DNA of 64,000 bases from Nostoc sp. JL34. Lineage in GTDB: Bacteria > Cyanobacteriota > Cyanobacteriia > Cyanobacteriales > Nostocaceae. The position numbers and the translations under genes were made by a program. Positions within the stretch are counted from its first letter, which is position 1. The number at the start of each line of letters is the position of its first letter. Where the stretch lies: contig NZ_JABXKQ010000138.1 of NCBI RefSeq assembly GCF_017114945.1, positions 37,467 through 101,466 of the forward strand. The letters run 5' to 3'. The notes under the pieces are model-generated. The model was not told where the DNA came from. It did no database searches and worked only from the letters and a program-made list of their open reading frames with translations. Shown here one piece after another: positions 36,036 through 45,558 of this stretch.

Positions 36036-39000
36036 ATGTTATCCAAACTTCAGCCCGTCAAATCTATTAATCGCTTTGTTGGCAAAGTTTATGCCAAAAT
36101 GCCCTTGAGGTATGTTCTGATTGTGCCCTTTATATTGCAAATTTGTGGGGCGGTGGGACTTGTGGGCTATCTTTCGTATCAAAACGGCCAAAAAGCGGTA
36201 AAGGAACTTGCTACGCAATTAGAAAATGAAATCTGCGATCGCATTGAACAACATCTTGATAGCTATTTAACAACCCCGAAGCAAATCAATCAAATCAACT
36301 TAGATGCAATTGAATTAGGTTTGCTTAACCTTTCGGACTTTAAAACCACCGGAAATTACTTTTGGAAACAAATGCAGGTTTTCAATGTTGGTTACAACAG
36401 CTTTGCCAATCCCAAAGGTGAATTTATCGGTGTTGAACGTCTAGATAATGACCAGATATTGATTAATGAAGTTAGCGAAAAGTATGGTACAGGGAAACTT
36501 TCTGTTTATAGGACAGACAATCAAGGAAATCGCCGCCATTTGCAGGAAGTCAAAAATTACGATCCTCGCGTGGAAGCTTGGTATACAGATCCAGTTAAGG
36601 TAGGCAAACGAGTTTGGAGTCAAATTTATCAATGGGAAGATAAACCAGAAATTTTATCCATATCTTCCAGCTATCCTGTTTACGATAAAAATCGCAAATT
36701 TGTTGGGGTGATTAGTGTTGATTTGCTGTTGTCACAAATTGGCAAATTTTTAGCCAAGTTAAAGATCAAAGAGTCGGGTAAAACTTTTATTTTAGAGCGT
36801 TCTGGGTTAATAGTGGCTTCTTCCACTAGCGATCCACCATATACCATAATTAATGGTAAAGGAAAACGTCTATCAGCATTAAATAGTCAAAATTCTTTAA
36901 TTAGACTCACAACACAGTCTTTGATCAAACGCTTTGGCAATCTTGGGTTTGTTGCGGGAAAACAACAGCTAAGTTTTACCGCCGATGGGATGCGTTATTT
37001 TGTGCAGGTAAAAAGTTGGAGGGACGATCTGGGTTTAGATTGGCTAATCGTAGCAGTGATTCCCGAAGACGAATTTATGGAGCAAATTAACGCTAACACC
37101 CGCATCACCATTTTGCTGTGCATAGTTGCTTTTTTAGTAGCCACAAGAATTGGGGTTTTGACTGCGCGTTGGGTAATTAAGCCGATTTTACAATTAAACA
37201 CATCAGCTAAGAAAATTGCTGAAGGTGAATGGGAGCAAACGCCAGAAATTCAGCGTTCCGATGAGCTGGGGGAACTAGCCAAGTCATTTGAAACGATGGC
37301 AAAGCAACTGCAAGCATCCTTTAGTGCTTTATCAGCAAAGAATGCCCAGATGCAAATCTTAAATGAGGCACTATCTCACAGTCAAAGTCGGCTCACTCAA
37401 TTTTTAGAAGCCATACCGGTAGGTGTATTTATCATAGATGCTGAAGGTAAACCTTATTATACAAATCAAATTGGGCAGCAAATTCTTGGTCAAGGAGCGA
37501 TGTCTAACGACAAATCGCTAGGCGTCCACGCAAAAGTTAGCGCCCAAAAGTCAGAAATATCTCAAGCTTACCTTGCCGGGACAGATCAACTTTATCCTAG
37601 CGATCGCCTGCCGATTTTGAGGGCATTGCAAGGAGAAAGTACCAGGGTTGATGATATGGAAATTCGCTATGATGACAAAATTATTCCCATTGAAGTTTTG
37701 GGAAAACCCATCTATGATGAATCCGGAAATCTAGGTTTTGCGATCGCCACATTTTTTGATATCGCCCAACGCAAACAAACAGAAAAGTTATTAGCAGAAT
37801 ACAATCGCACCTTAGAGGCTCAAGTAAAAAAACGTACTGAAGAGTTTCAGCAAGTTATCGAGCAACTGCAAACTACCCAAGAAGAACTGATTCAATCGCA
37901 AGAAATTGCTGCACAAGAACAACAAGCAGCCATTCGAGAAGCCGCACGAAGCGCTGCTGCCAACCTCGCCAAAAGCGAATTCCTGGCTAACATGAGCCAC
38001 GAACTGCGTACCCCACTTAACGCCATTCTTGGTTTTACCCAAGTCATGAGTCGAGATTATTCACTATCTGGCGAACATCAAGAAAACTTAGCAATTATTA
38101 ATCGTGCTGGCGAACATCTGCTCAACTTAATTAACGACATTCTAGAAATGTCCAAAATTGAAGCCGGCAGAATCACATTAAATTGCAGCAGCTTTGACTT
38201 AATTCATCTGTTGAAGAACTTAGAAGAGATGTTACACCTGCGTGCTGCATCTAAAAATTTAGAATTACGGTTTGAATATGCACAAGACATCCCTAAGTAC
38301 ATAGAAACGGACGAAAATAAACTGTGTCAAGTCTTGATCAACCTCTTGGGAAATGCCATTAAATTTACTGATATAGGGAGGGTGACACTACGGGTGAGAC
38401 TGGGGACTGGGGACTGGGGGCTGGGGACTGGGGACTGGGGACTGGGGACTGGAGAGCAGGGAATAGAGAGCAGGGAGCAGGGAGCAGGGAGCAGGGGGGA
38501 AAGAGATAATTATTCATTCTCCCCCTTACCCTCTACTTCCTACCCTTCTGCCTCTTGTGCCCAATCCCCAGTCCCCAGTTCCCAATCCCTAATCTTCGAG
38601 GTACAAGACACGGGCTGTGGTATTGCCCCACAAGAAATTGACTTGCTGTTTGAGGCTTTTGAGCAAACTGAAATTGGTAGAAAATCACAACAAGGGACGG
38701 GACTGGGTTTAGCGATTAGCCGCAAATACGTGCAACTGATGGGAGGAGATATTACTGTCAGCAGTATGCCTGGTGTCGGTAGTACATTTGCCTTTGATGT
38801 GCAGATTGCTCTAACTTGCCCCAGAGAAATCCCGAAAAACCAAATTAAATCCAAAATTTTAGCTTTAGCACCTACTGAAAAAGCATACCGGATCTTAGTA
38901 GTTGACGACTCCAAAGAAAGCCGTCTGTTGCTAGTTAAAATTCTTACATCTCTAGGCTTTGAAGTCAAAGAAGCTACAGATGGGACTGAAGCGATCGCTA

Positions 39001-39782
39001 ATTGGGAATCTTGGCAACCACACTTGATTTTTATGGATATGCGAATGCCCGTCATGGATGGCTATGAAGCCACAAGAATGATTAAAGCAAGAGAAATAGC
39101 AGATGGGGTGGGCAATACGTTGCGGAGGTTCCCAAAATTGAAACAACTGGCGTCATCGGGGAGCCAGTATGCGGCAGGGTTCCTTGATTCAGGCGACTGC
39201 AAGGTTCTCAAAGTTGTACGCAAAGCATCTCCCACAGGAGAAGCAACTGGTGTCATGGAAAATCATGCTTCTGATGCCTCCGCGTTTGCAAAGCGGACGC
39301 CAAGAGCCTTAGCTCCCCCTTGCGACTTCTCTGGAGCAACACAGGATTGCTCCAATACACACACGATCATTATTGCCCTAACTGCTAGCGCCTTTGAGGA
39401 AGAACGCCAGAAAATTTTGTCCATTGGCTGCGATGATTTTATTCGCAAGCCATTCACACAGGAAGTATTATTGGAAAAACTGAGTCAACATCTGGGTATA
39501 AAGTATACCAACCAAATACAAACCACAAGCACAGCAGTTGTCGATCAACCTACACAGATATTTGTCAGTGTTGCCGAACTCCTAAGCCATTTATCACAAA
39601 TGTCACCTGAGTGGCTCCAACAAATCCACTATGCCGCAGCTAGCTGTAGCGATGAACTGATTTTAGAGTTACTCAAGCAAATTCCATCAGATAATGGTCA
39701 AGTTTTCCAAGTTCTTAGGGATTTAGCAAATAACTACCAGTTTGAGAAAATTATGGAATTGACTAGAACAAACATAGAATGA
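36036..39782 (+). CDS. Hybrid sensor histidine kinase (dCache-HAMP-PAS-HisKA-HATPase-REC)
   Basis: 1248 residues. TM1 is VLIVPFILQICGAVGLVGYL (about 27-46), then an extracytoplasmic dCache-type sensor to about 350, TM2 ITILLCIVAFLVATRIGVL, HAMP (about 375-430), PAS (about 450-590) and a coiled coil. HisKA has SEFLANMSHELRTPLNAILG (His about 661). HATPase has VLINLLGNAIKFT, VQDTGCGIAP and GTGLGLAISRKY. REC has ILVVDDSKESRLL and the phospho-acceptor in HLIFMDMRMPVMDG. Two in-frame low-complexity insertions are odd. One, after the N-box, has GDWGLGTGDWGLGTG and lies at about 38398-38590. The other is 240 bp (39113-39358), within REC. Both are translated intergenic repeats placed in surface loops. 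Overlaps the next gene by four bases (ATGA). Confidence 0.93.
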   Translation: MLSKLQPVKSINRFVGKVYAKMPLRYVLIVPFILQICGAVGLVGYLSYQNGQKAVKELATQLENEICDRIEQHLDSYLTTPKQINQINLDAIELGLLNLSDFKTTGNYFWKQMQVFNVGYNSFANPKGEFIGVERLDNDQILINEVSEKYGTGKLSVYRTDNQGNRRHLQEVKNYDPRVEAWYTDPVKVGKRVWSQIYQWEDKPEILSISSSYPVYDKNRKFVGVISVDLLLSQIGKFLAKLKIKESGKTFILERSGLIVASSTSDPPYTIINGKGKRLSALNSQNSLIRLTTQSLIKRFGNLGFVAGKQQLSFTADGMRYFVQVKSWRDDLGLDWLIVAVIPEDEFMEQINANTRITILLCIVAFLVATRIGVLTARWVIKPILQLNTSAKKIAEGEWEQTPEIQRSDELGELAKSFETMAKQLQASFSALSAKNAQMQILNEALSHSQSRLTQFLEAIPVGVFIIDAEGKPYYTNQIGQQILGQGAMSNDKSLGVHAKVSAQKSEISQAYLAGTDQLYPSDRLPILRALQGESTRVDDMEIRYDDKIIPIEVLGKPIYDESGNLGFAIATFFDIAQRKQTEKLLAEYNRTLEAQVKKRTEEFQQVIEQLQTTQEELIQSQEIAAQEQQAAIREAARSAAANLAKSEFLANMSHELRTPLNAILGFTQVMSRDYSLSGEHQENLAIINRAGEHLLNLINDILEMSKIEAGRITLNCSSFDLIHLLKNLEEMLHLRAASKNLELRFEYAQDIPKYIETDENKLCQVLINLLGNAIKFTDIGRVTLRVRLGTGDWGLGTGDWGLGTGEQGIESREQGAGSRGERDNYSFSPLPSTSYPSASCAQSPVPSSQSLIFEVQDTGCGIAPQEIDLLFEAFEQTEIGRKSQQGTGLGLAISRKYVQLMGGDITVSSMPGVGSTFAFDVQIALTCPREIPKNQIKSKILALAPTEKAYRILVVDDSKESRLLLVKILTSLGFEVKEATDGTEAIANWESWQPHLIFMDMRMPVMDGYEATRMIKAREIADGVGNTLRRFPKLKQLASSGSQYAAGFLDSGDCKVLKVVRKASPTGEATGVMENHASDASAFAKRTPRALAPPCDFSGATQDCSNTHTIIIALTASAFEEERQKILSIGCDDFIRKPFTQEVLLEKLSQHLGIKYTNQIQTTSTAVVDQPTQIFVSVAELLSHLSQMSPEWLQQIHYAAASCSDELILELLKQIPSDNGQVFQVLRDLANNYQFEKIMELTRTNIE
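39113..39358. repeat. 240-bp in-frame insertion within the REC domain
   Basis: CAATAC occurs at 39113-39118 and again at 39353-39358, exactly 240 bp (80 codons) apart. Removing one repeat unit rejoins the canonical REC sequence REIADGVGNTHTIIIALTAS. The insert is rich in Nostoc-type intergenic repeat words (CAAAGCATCTCCCACAGGAG). This looks like a mobile repeat that kept the frame open. Confidence 0.7.
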
Positions 39783-41614
39783 ATTACGACCATTTAGACC
39801 CTGATAAAAAAGATATTTTGATCGTTGACGATATGGCTGATAACCTCCGGGTTTTATCTTCTATATTGACAAGGGAAGGGTATAACGTTCGTAAAGCCTT
39901 GAATTGGCAAATGGCATTAACAGCAACTCAAACAGTATTACCGGATTTAATACTACTCGATATTATGATGCCAGAAGTAGATGGCTATGAAATTTGTCAG
40001 ACCTTAAAAGCTTGGGAGCTAACAGCCGATATTCCGGTGATTTTTATTAGCGCTTTAGATGATGTTTTTGACAAAGTTAAAGCTTTTAAGGTGGGTGGTG
40101 TAGACTACATTACTAAACCTTTTGAGTTTCAAGAAGTTTTAGTACGCGTCCAGAATCAACTGGCATTGAGATCGGCACGATTAGAAATATTGAAACTAAA
40201 TATCGAACTGGAACATCGAGTAAAACAGCGAACTGAGGAGCTAGAAAAAGCTCTACAAAAACTTCAGCAAGAAATCAATTCCCGGCAAAAATTGCAAAGT
40301 CAACTGCTAGATATAGCACTGCATGATTCTCTGACTGGATTACCAAACCGAGTTTTGTTTATTAGGCGACTAGAAAATGCTCTCAATCGGGCGAAGCAAG
40401 AATCTAGTTATCAGTTTGCGGTACTTTTTTTGGACTGCGATCGCTTCAAAGTAGTCAATGATTCTCTTGGTCATCCGGTGGGAGATGAATTGCTGATAGC
40501 CATTGCTCGTCGCCTGCAAGCATGTTTGATACCTATTGATACTTTAGCGCGATTAGGTGGGGACGAATTTGGGATTCTCTTAGAGAATATCACAGATATC
40601 AACATAGCAATCCAGGTTGCCGAACGGATTCTACAACAGCTATCACTTGCTTTTAAACTGTCAAGATATGAAGTATTCATGAATGCCAGTATTGGTATTA
40701 GTTGGGGCAATAAAAATTACGAACGCCCAGAGTATTTGTTACGAGATGCTGATACGGCAATGTATCGAGCGAAGGCTCAAGGAAGAGCCAAATATCATGT
40801 TTTTAATCCAGCGATGCATCAGGAGGCTATTCAGCTTTTAGAGTTAGAAAATGATCTGCGAAGGGCTGTTGAAAGGCAAGAATTTCTTGTTTACTATCAG
40901 CCAATTGTTTCCCTGACTACAGGCAGGATTTCTGGATTTGAAGCCTTGGTACGTTGGCAACATCCGATTCGTGGTTTAGTTTCTCCCACAGAATTTATTC
41001 CTGTGGCAGAAGAAACAGGTTTGATTAATGTTATCAATACTTGGGTATTACAGTCAGCTTGTCATCAATTAAGTATCTGGCAACATCATCTAGTGACACC
41101 AGAACCCCTAACTATTAGTGTTAATTTGAGTGCTAGATTATTTTTACAACCCAATTTAGTAGAACAAATTGACCGAATAATTTATGAAAATAAAATAAAT
41201 CCTGCATACTTGGAATTAGAAATTACCGAAAGTGTAATTATGGAAAATACTAATGCGATTAAAATAATTCTTCAACAACTAAAGCAGCGCAAAATAAAGT
41301 TGATTATGGATGACTTTGGTACAGGATATTCCTCTTTGAGTTACCTGCACAGCTTTCCTTTGAATGCACTGAAAATTGATAAATCTTTCGTCAAACGGAT
41401 GCAGGAGAACAAAGAGAATATGGGGTTAGTACCAGCAATGATTGGCATTGCCAACTCAATGGGGATGAGTGCTATCGCAGAAGGCGTCGAAACACAAGAA
41501 CAGTTAGCCCAATTGAGAAGTTTAAACTGTAATTTTGCTCAAGGATATCTGTTTTCTCAACCCATAGAACAACAATTAGCTCTTAAGTTGCTCACCTCAG
41601 CACCTCAATGGTAG
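39779..41614 (+). CDS. Response regulator with GGDEF and EAL domains
   Basis: 611 residues: REC (1-125; IVDDMADNLRVLSSIL, acceptor Asp in LILLDIMMPEVDG, K in YITKPFEF), a coiled coil, GGDEF (about 180-340; DSLTGLPNRVLF and intact RLGGDEFGILL), then EAL (about 355-605; GFEALVRWQHP, LELEITESVIM, MDDFGTGYSSLSYL, LKIDKSFV). Both active sites look intact, so it could make and degrade cyclic di-GMP; which activity dominates is unknown. The start overlaps the hybrid kinase stop (ATGA), implying translational coupling, and that kinase is its likely phosphodonor. Confidence 0.94.
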   Translation: MNYDHLDPDKKDILIVDDMADNLRVLSSILTREGYNVRKALNWQMALTATQTVLPDLILLDIMMPEVDGYEICQTLKAWELTADIPVIFISALDDVFDKVKAFKVGGVDYITKPFEFQEVLVRVQNQLALRSARLEILKLNIELEHRVKQRTEELEKALQKLQQEINSRQKLQSQLLDIALHDSLTGLPNRVLFIRRLENALNRAKQESSYQFAVLFLDCDRFKVVNDSLGHPVGDELLIAIARRLQACLIPIDTLARLGGDEFGILLENITDINIAIQVAERILQQLSLAFKLSRYEVFMNASIGISWGNKNYERPEYLLRDADTAMYRAKAQGRAKYHVFNPAMHQEAIQLLELENDLRRAVERQEFLVYYQPIVSLTTGRISGFEALVRWQHPIRGLVSPTEFIPVAEETGLINVINTWVLQSACHQLSIWQHHLVTPEPLTISVNLSARLFLQPNLVEQIDRIIYENKINPAYLELEITESVIMENTNAIKIILQQLKQRKIKLIMDDFGTGYSSLSYLHSFPLNALKIDKSFVKRMQENKENMGLVPAMIGIANSMGMSAIAEGVETQEQLAQLRSLNCNFAQGYLFSQPIEQQLALKLLTSAPQW

Positions 41615-41872
41615 CTATCAAGTGGCATCTGGAAAAATTCAATTGTCGATCCTCGGCTAGATAATCTGCACGTGCTATCTACTATACTGCTTACAGCAGT
41701 TCATCAGATTTGCAAAGGTCAATAGCTTCGATAGTCTGCAAAATTCTCTAGTCACTATGAGAGTTAAACTATAAATATAAGCATTTCGGTGAAATCGATC
41801 AACAAATTTCAGGGTGATTTCAAAGAAGGATTTACTATCCTCAATAATTATACGCATAACTTTTGATCAATA

Positions 41873-43252
41873 ATGCATTTTAATCAAACTAACCATCAGA
41901 AAAGAAATATTTTGGTGGTCGATGATACTCCAGATAATTTGCGGCTTTTATCGGCGATGTTGACTGCACAAGGTTTTGAAGTTCGCAAAGCCTTAAACGG
42001 TAAAATGGCACTGACTGCGTGTCAAATGGTTTTGCCCGATGTGATTTTGCTGGATATTAATATGCCAGGTATGGATGGCTATGAAGTTTGTCAACAACTG
42101 AAAGCTGACGATAAAACTTGTGAAGTCCCAGTAATTTTTATTAGCGCCCTCGATGATGTTGTAGATAAGGTAAAAGCCTTTGATGTTGGTGGTGTAGATT
42201 ATATTGCCAAACCTTTTCATGGTGCAGAGGTGGTGTTGCGAATTGAAAATCAGATTAATTTACGTTTGCTGCAAGTTAAACTGCAAGAAAAAAACTTTCT
42301 ACTCCAACAGGCTCTTGACAACTTGAAAACTTCTCAAGTTAAACAAATTCAGAACGAAAAGATGGTGGCGCTAGGACAGTTAGTAGCTGGGCTGGCTCAT
42401 GAGATTAATAACCCGATCAGTTTTATTTATGGGAATCTCCAATATGCTGGTCAATATGTAGAAGACCTAGTGAATATGATTGAGGTCTATCAACAGGAAT
42501 ATCCCAAACCCACACCAAAAATTCAGCAAGTAGCCAAAGATGTAGACCTAAATTTTATGATTAAGGATCTGCAAAATCTCATAGGTGCAATGTATAGAGG
42601 CTCCGATCGCATTCGGGAAATTGTACTGGCGCTACAACACTTTTCTCGGCATGATGAAGCAGAGATGAAGCGGGTAAATATCCATGAAGACATCGAAAAT
42701 ACTTTGGTGATGTTACAACATCGGCTCAGGGAAGCAACCGAGCGTCCGGCAATTATTGTAGTGAAAGATTATGGTAACTTGCCCCTAGTAACTTGTTATG
42801 CGAGTGAACTAAATCAAGTATTTATGCATCTGTTGAATAATGCTATTGATGCAATAGAAGAGGGAGTGGGGAATGGAGAATTCGGGGCCCCCTCTGGGGA
42901 TAAAGGGGAATTGAGAGTAGAAAATCAATCTTGTATTCCCTACTCCCTACTCTCCACTCCCCAAATTCGGATTCACACAGAGGTAACAGACTTAAATATG
43001 GTCAAAATTGCGATCGCTGATAATGGTTTTGGTATTGAAGAGTCGTTGCGATCGCGTTTATTTGACCCATTTTTTACAACAAAACCTGTGGGCAAAGGTA
43101 GTGGGCTAGGATTATCCATTAGTTATCAGATTATCGTGCAAAAACACCGAGGAAATATTAGCTGTACCTCATCTGTTGGCAAAGGAGCAGAGTTTGTGAT
43201 TGAAATTCCCATAGATCAACCTGATATTTTATTACAGGTTTCAAAATCTTAA
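41873..43252 (+). CDS. REC-HisKA-HATPase hybrid histidine kinase
   Basis: 459 residues: N-terminal REC (ILVVDDTPDNLRLLSAML; acceptor Asp in VILLDINMPGMDG; K in IAKPFHG). HisKA has VALGQLVAGLAHEINNPISF (His about 173). HATPase has FMHLLNNAIDAIEEG, IADNGFGIEESL and GKGSGLGLSISYQI. A segment after the N-box (NGEFGAPSGDKGELRVENQS) is translated repeat DNA: the word GGGGCCCCCTCTGGGGATAA also occurs, inverted and nearly unchanged, between genes at 45432-45455. No membrane segments. It lies 258 bases after the GGDEF-EAL gene and is probably part of the same phosphorelay. Confidence 0.92.
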   Translation: MHFNQTNHQKRNILVVDDTPDNLRLLSAMLTAQGFEVRKALNGKMALTACQMVLPDVILLDINMPGMDGYEVCQQLKADDKTCEVPVIFISALDDVVDKVKAFDVGGVDYIAKPFHGAEVVLRIENQINLRLLQVKLQEKNFLLQQALDNLKTSQVKQIQNEKMVALGQLVAGLAHEINNPISFIYGNLQYAGQYVEDLVNMIEVYQQEYPKPTPKIQQVAKDVDLNFMIKDLQNLIGAMYRGSDRIREIVLALQHFSRHDEAEMKRVNIHEDIENTLVMLQHRLREATERPAIIVVKDYGNLPLVTCYASELNQVFMHLLNNAIDAIEEGVGNGEFGAPSGDKGELRVENQSCIPYSLLSTPQIRIHTEVTDLNMVKIAIADNGFGIEESLRSRLFDPFFTTKPVGKGSGLGLSISYQIIVQKHRGNISCTSSVGKGAEFVIEIPIDQPDILLQVSKS

Positions 43253-43377
43253 AAGGGACTGGGGATTGGGGATTAGGGGCTGGGCACAAGAGGCAGAGGG
43301 GCAGGAAGCAAGGGGCAAGGGGAAGAATGAAATTACCTCTTTCCTTCCCAGTTCCCAGTCCCCAATTCCCAATAAAT

Positions 43378-44052
43378 CTAATTAATCAATAATTCTGGTG
43401 CTACCAATCCTTTTTGGATAGCTAATACTGCAGCTTGAGTGCGATCGCGTACTTCTAGTTTCTGTAAAATAGCATGGACATGAACCCGGACTGTACCAGG
43501 GGCAATGTAGAGTATTTCAGCAATTTCTTGATTGCTTTTGCCAGCTGCTACCAGTGCCAAAATTTCTTGCTCTCGCTTAGTTAAAGGATTTTCTAAGGTT
43601 TCGTCAGTTTTTGCGGGCTGCACCGCCATAGAATTGCCCTCAAAAGCGGCTCTAATTTCTGTTGTTGCCGTTTGATCCCACCAAGAAGCGCCTGCTGCAA
43701 CCGATCGCACCGCCAATATCAGAGACTCAGCAGGAATACCTTTCAGACAGTAACCTTGTGCCCCGGCAGCAATTAACCGCGAAATCAGGGGTTTTTCAGA
43801 ACGAGACGTTAAAACGAGAATTGGTAAATTTGGGTGTTTCTGCTTGATTTGGCGACAAGCCTCAATCCCGCCAATTCCCGGTAAACCTATATCCAGCAAG
43901 ACCAAATCTAGAGGATAGCGATTTGCTAATTCTAGAGCTTGTTCTCCATCTTCCGCTTCTGCGACAATCTCCAAACTAGTTTCTTGCTGTAACCGCATCC
44001 GCAGACCAAGCCGAAACAATTCATCATCTTCAACGAGTAAGATTTTTGTCAT
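43378..44052 (-). CDS. NarL/LuxR-family response regulator
   Basis: 224 residues. The receiver has ILLVEDDELFRLGLRMRLQQ, the phospho-acceptor Asp in LDLVLLDIGLPGIGG (about 56), T/S in LVLTSRSEKP and Lys in YCLKGIPAE. The C-terminal LuxR-type HTH is LTKREQEILALVAAGKSNQE with IAEILYIAPGTVRVHVHAI. A DNA-binding transcription factor, 155 bases downstream of the kinase gene on the same strand, which is its likely partner. Confidence 0.93.
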   Translation of the reverse strand: MTKILLVEDDELFRLGLRMRLQQETSLEIVAEAEDGEQALELANRYPLDLVLLDIGLPGIGGIEACRQIKQKHPNLPILVLTSRSEKPLISRLIAAGAQGYCLKGIPAESLILAVRSVAAGASWWDQTATTEIRAAFEGNSMAVQPAKTDETLENPLTKREQEILALVAAGKSNQEIAEILYIAPGTVRVHVHAILQKLEVRDRTQAAVLAIQKGLVAPELLIN

Positions 44053-44207
44053 TAGTAATTGGGCATTAGGGACTGGGGACTGGGGACTAGGGATTGGGAA
44101 CTGGGGATTGGGGATTAGGGATTAGAAATTAAGGATTAGGGATTGGGGATTGGTTATTAATTCTTCTTCCCCTGCTTCCCCTGCCTCCCCTGCTTCCCCT
44201 GCTCTCC

Positions 44208-45305
44208 TCATCTCCCTGGCGGTGGACAAGCAGGGAGTCGAAAACCAAACAGTGCGCCCCGTGGTGAGCGATTCTCTGCCCAAATTGTACCCCCATGAGC
44301 AGTAATAATTTGCCTGGTTAAATAAAGCCCTAGTCCAGATCCTGAGACGTGGCGATCGCTATTTCCTTGATAAAATCTCTCAAATAAGTGGGGTAACTCT
44401 TTTTCAGTAATGCCAGAACCAGTATCGAGTATTTTTACCACTTGATCGCTAGAATAACCTTCAAAGACTACTTCCACTTTACCGCCACGAGGGGTATGGT
44501 TAATGCCATTACTCAGGAGATTGGTGAACACTCGCCCAAGTTGCAAAGAATCACCATTTACCCACAGAAAACTACGAAAATCTGATTCGCCATAGTGCAA
44601 AGAAATATAAACCTGACGTGTTCTCGCTAGTTCAGTCAGGGTAGCTATGATCTCCTCTGCAACTGTCACCAAGTTAACAGGTGATATCTGTAGTTTCAGC
44701 CCTTCGGCATCATTGCGGTACACATCTAAAAGAGTTTGAACTAATTGCAGTGTACTCCGATGACTACGAGCCATTGTTTGTAAGACTTTTGCTTGCATTG
44801 GCGTAATTTCACCAAATTGCTCATTTTGAAAATATTTCAGCGTTTCAATTGCACCTAATAGAGGTGTTTTCAAATCATGCGTTAGGGTAGAAACAAAATC
44901 TTCACGCATGGTAGCTAGTTGTTCTTGCGAACGTAATTGTGCTTGCGTATAAGCGATCGCTTCTTCATTGCGGTGGTTGCGATCGCTTAACCAACCCGTT
45001 ACCATCAACGCCAACACTGCAATCAACCTATTTGCCAGCGTTGGGAGATTAATTATTTCTCCTCCGGGAACAAACAAATTCAACAATGTTAATCCTGTAG
45101 CTGCAAGAGTGATCCCTAAAACTGCTCTCCGATTCAATCGAGAATCTGCTAACAAAATCGTCCCTGTGTAGAGGTAGCCAAATACGTACTCAGGGGGTGT
45201 CAAATATTCCAGTACTATCACGATAGCAAAGGCGATCGCTATTAGCCCATAAGTCTCCCCACGCTCATTGATAGCTTTTTTCATAGTCAATAATTGACTT
45301 AACAT
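44208..45305 (-). CDS. Membrane sensor histidine kinase
   Basis: 365 residues. The N-terminal approximately 110 residues hold hydrophobic helices (LIAIAFAIVIVLEYL, VFGYLYTGTILLADS, AVLGITLAATGLTLLNLF, LIAVLALMVTGWLSDR), a DUF4118-like membrane module. HisKA has EDFVSTLTHDLKTPLLGAIE (His about 143). HATPase has VFTNLLSNGINHTPRGG, KILDTGSGITEKELPHLFERF and GSGLGLYLTRQI. It probably phosphorylates the LuxR-type regulator encoded immediately downstream. Surrounded by CTGGGGA-type repeats on its downstream side. Confidence 0.92.
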   Translation of the reverse strand: MLSQLLTMKKAINERGETYGLIAIAFAIVIVLEYLTPPEYVFGYLYTGTILLADSRLNRRAVLGITLAATGLTLLNLFVPGGEIINLPTLANRLIAVLALMVTGWLSDRNHRNEEAIAYTQAQLRSQEQLATMREDFVSTLTHDLKTPLLGAIETLKYFQNEQFGEITPMQAKVLQTMARSHRSTLQLVQTLLDVYRNDAEGLKLQISPVNLVTVAEEIIATLTELARTRQVYISLHYGESDFRSFLWVNGDSLQLGRVFTNLLSNGINHTPRGGKVEVVFEGYSSDQVVKILDTGSGITEKELPHLFERFYQGNSDRHVSGSGLGLYLTRQIITAHGGTIWAENRSPRGALFGFRLPACPPPGR

Positions 45306-45431
45306 AATGATTTATAATTTACTCAGGACTTACGCGCATTAGCCTAACTTCACTCCACAACTGAATCTCTCTCAAATCACCCACTCTACTGCCTGATATT
45401 TTAAACACCTACCCTTGAAAAATCCCCATTG

Positions 45432-45455
45432 CCCTTTATTCCCAGAGGGGGCCCC
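45432..45455. repeat. Intergenic copy of the repeat also found inside a histidine kinase gene
   Basis: CCCTTTATTCCCAGAGGGGG, followed by CCCC, is the near-exact inverse of the GGGGCCCCCTCTGGGGATAA block at 42884-42903 within the coding sequence of the REC-HisKA-HATPase gene. Confidence 0.7.
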
Positions 45456-45558
45456 AAGTTCCCCAATCCCCACTCACTGAATAAATTTATCGCCAGAATG
45501 ATGCTCATTGGTACCACTAGCATCTAAGCTAGTACGGGTGAACTATATCCAGCATAGA

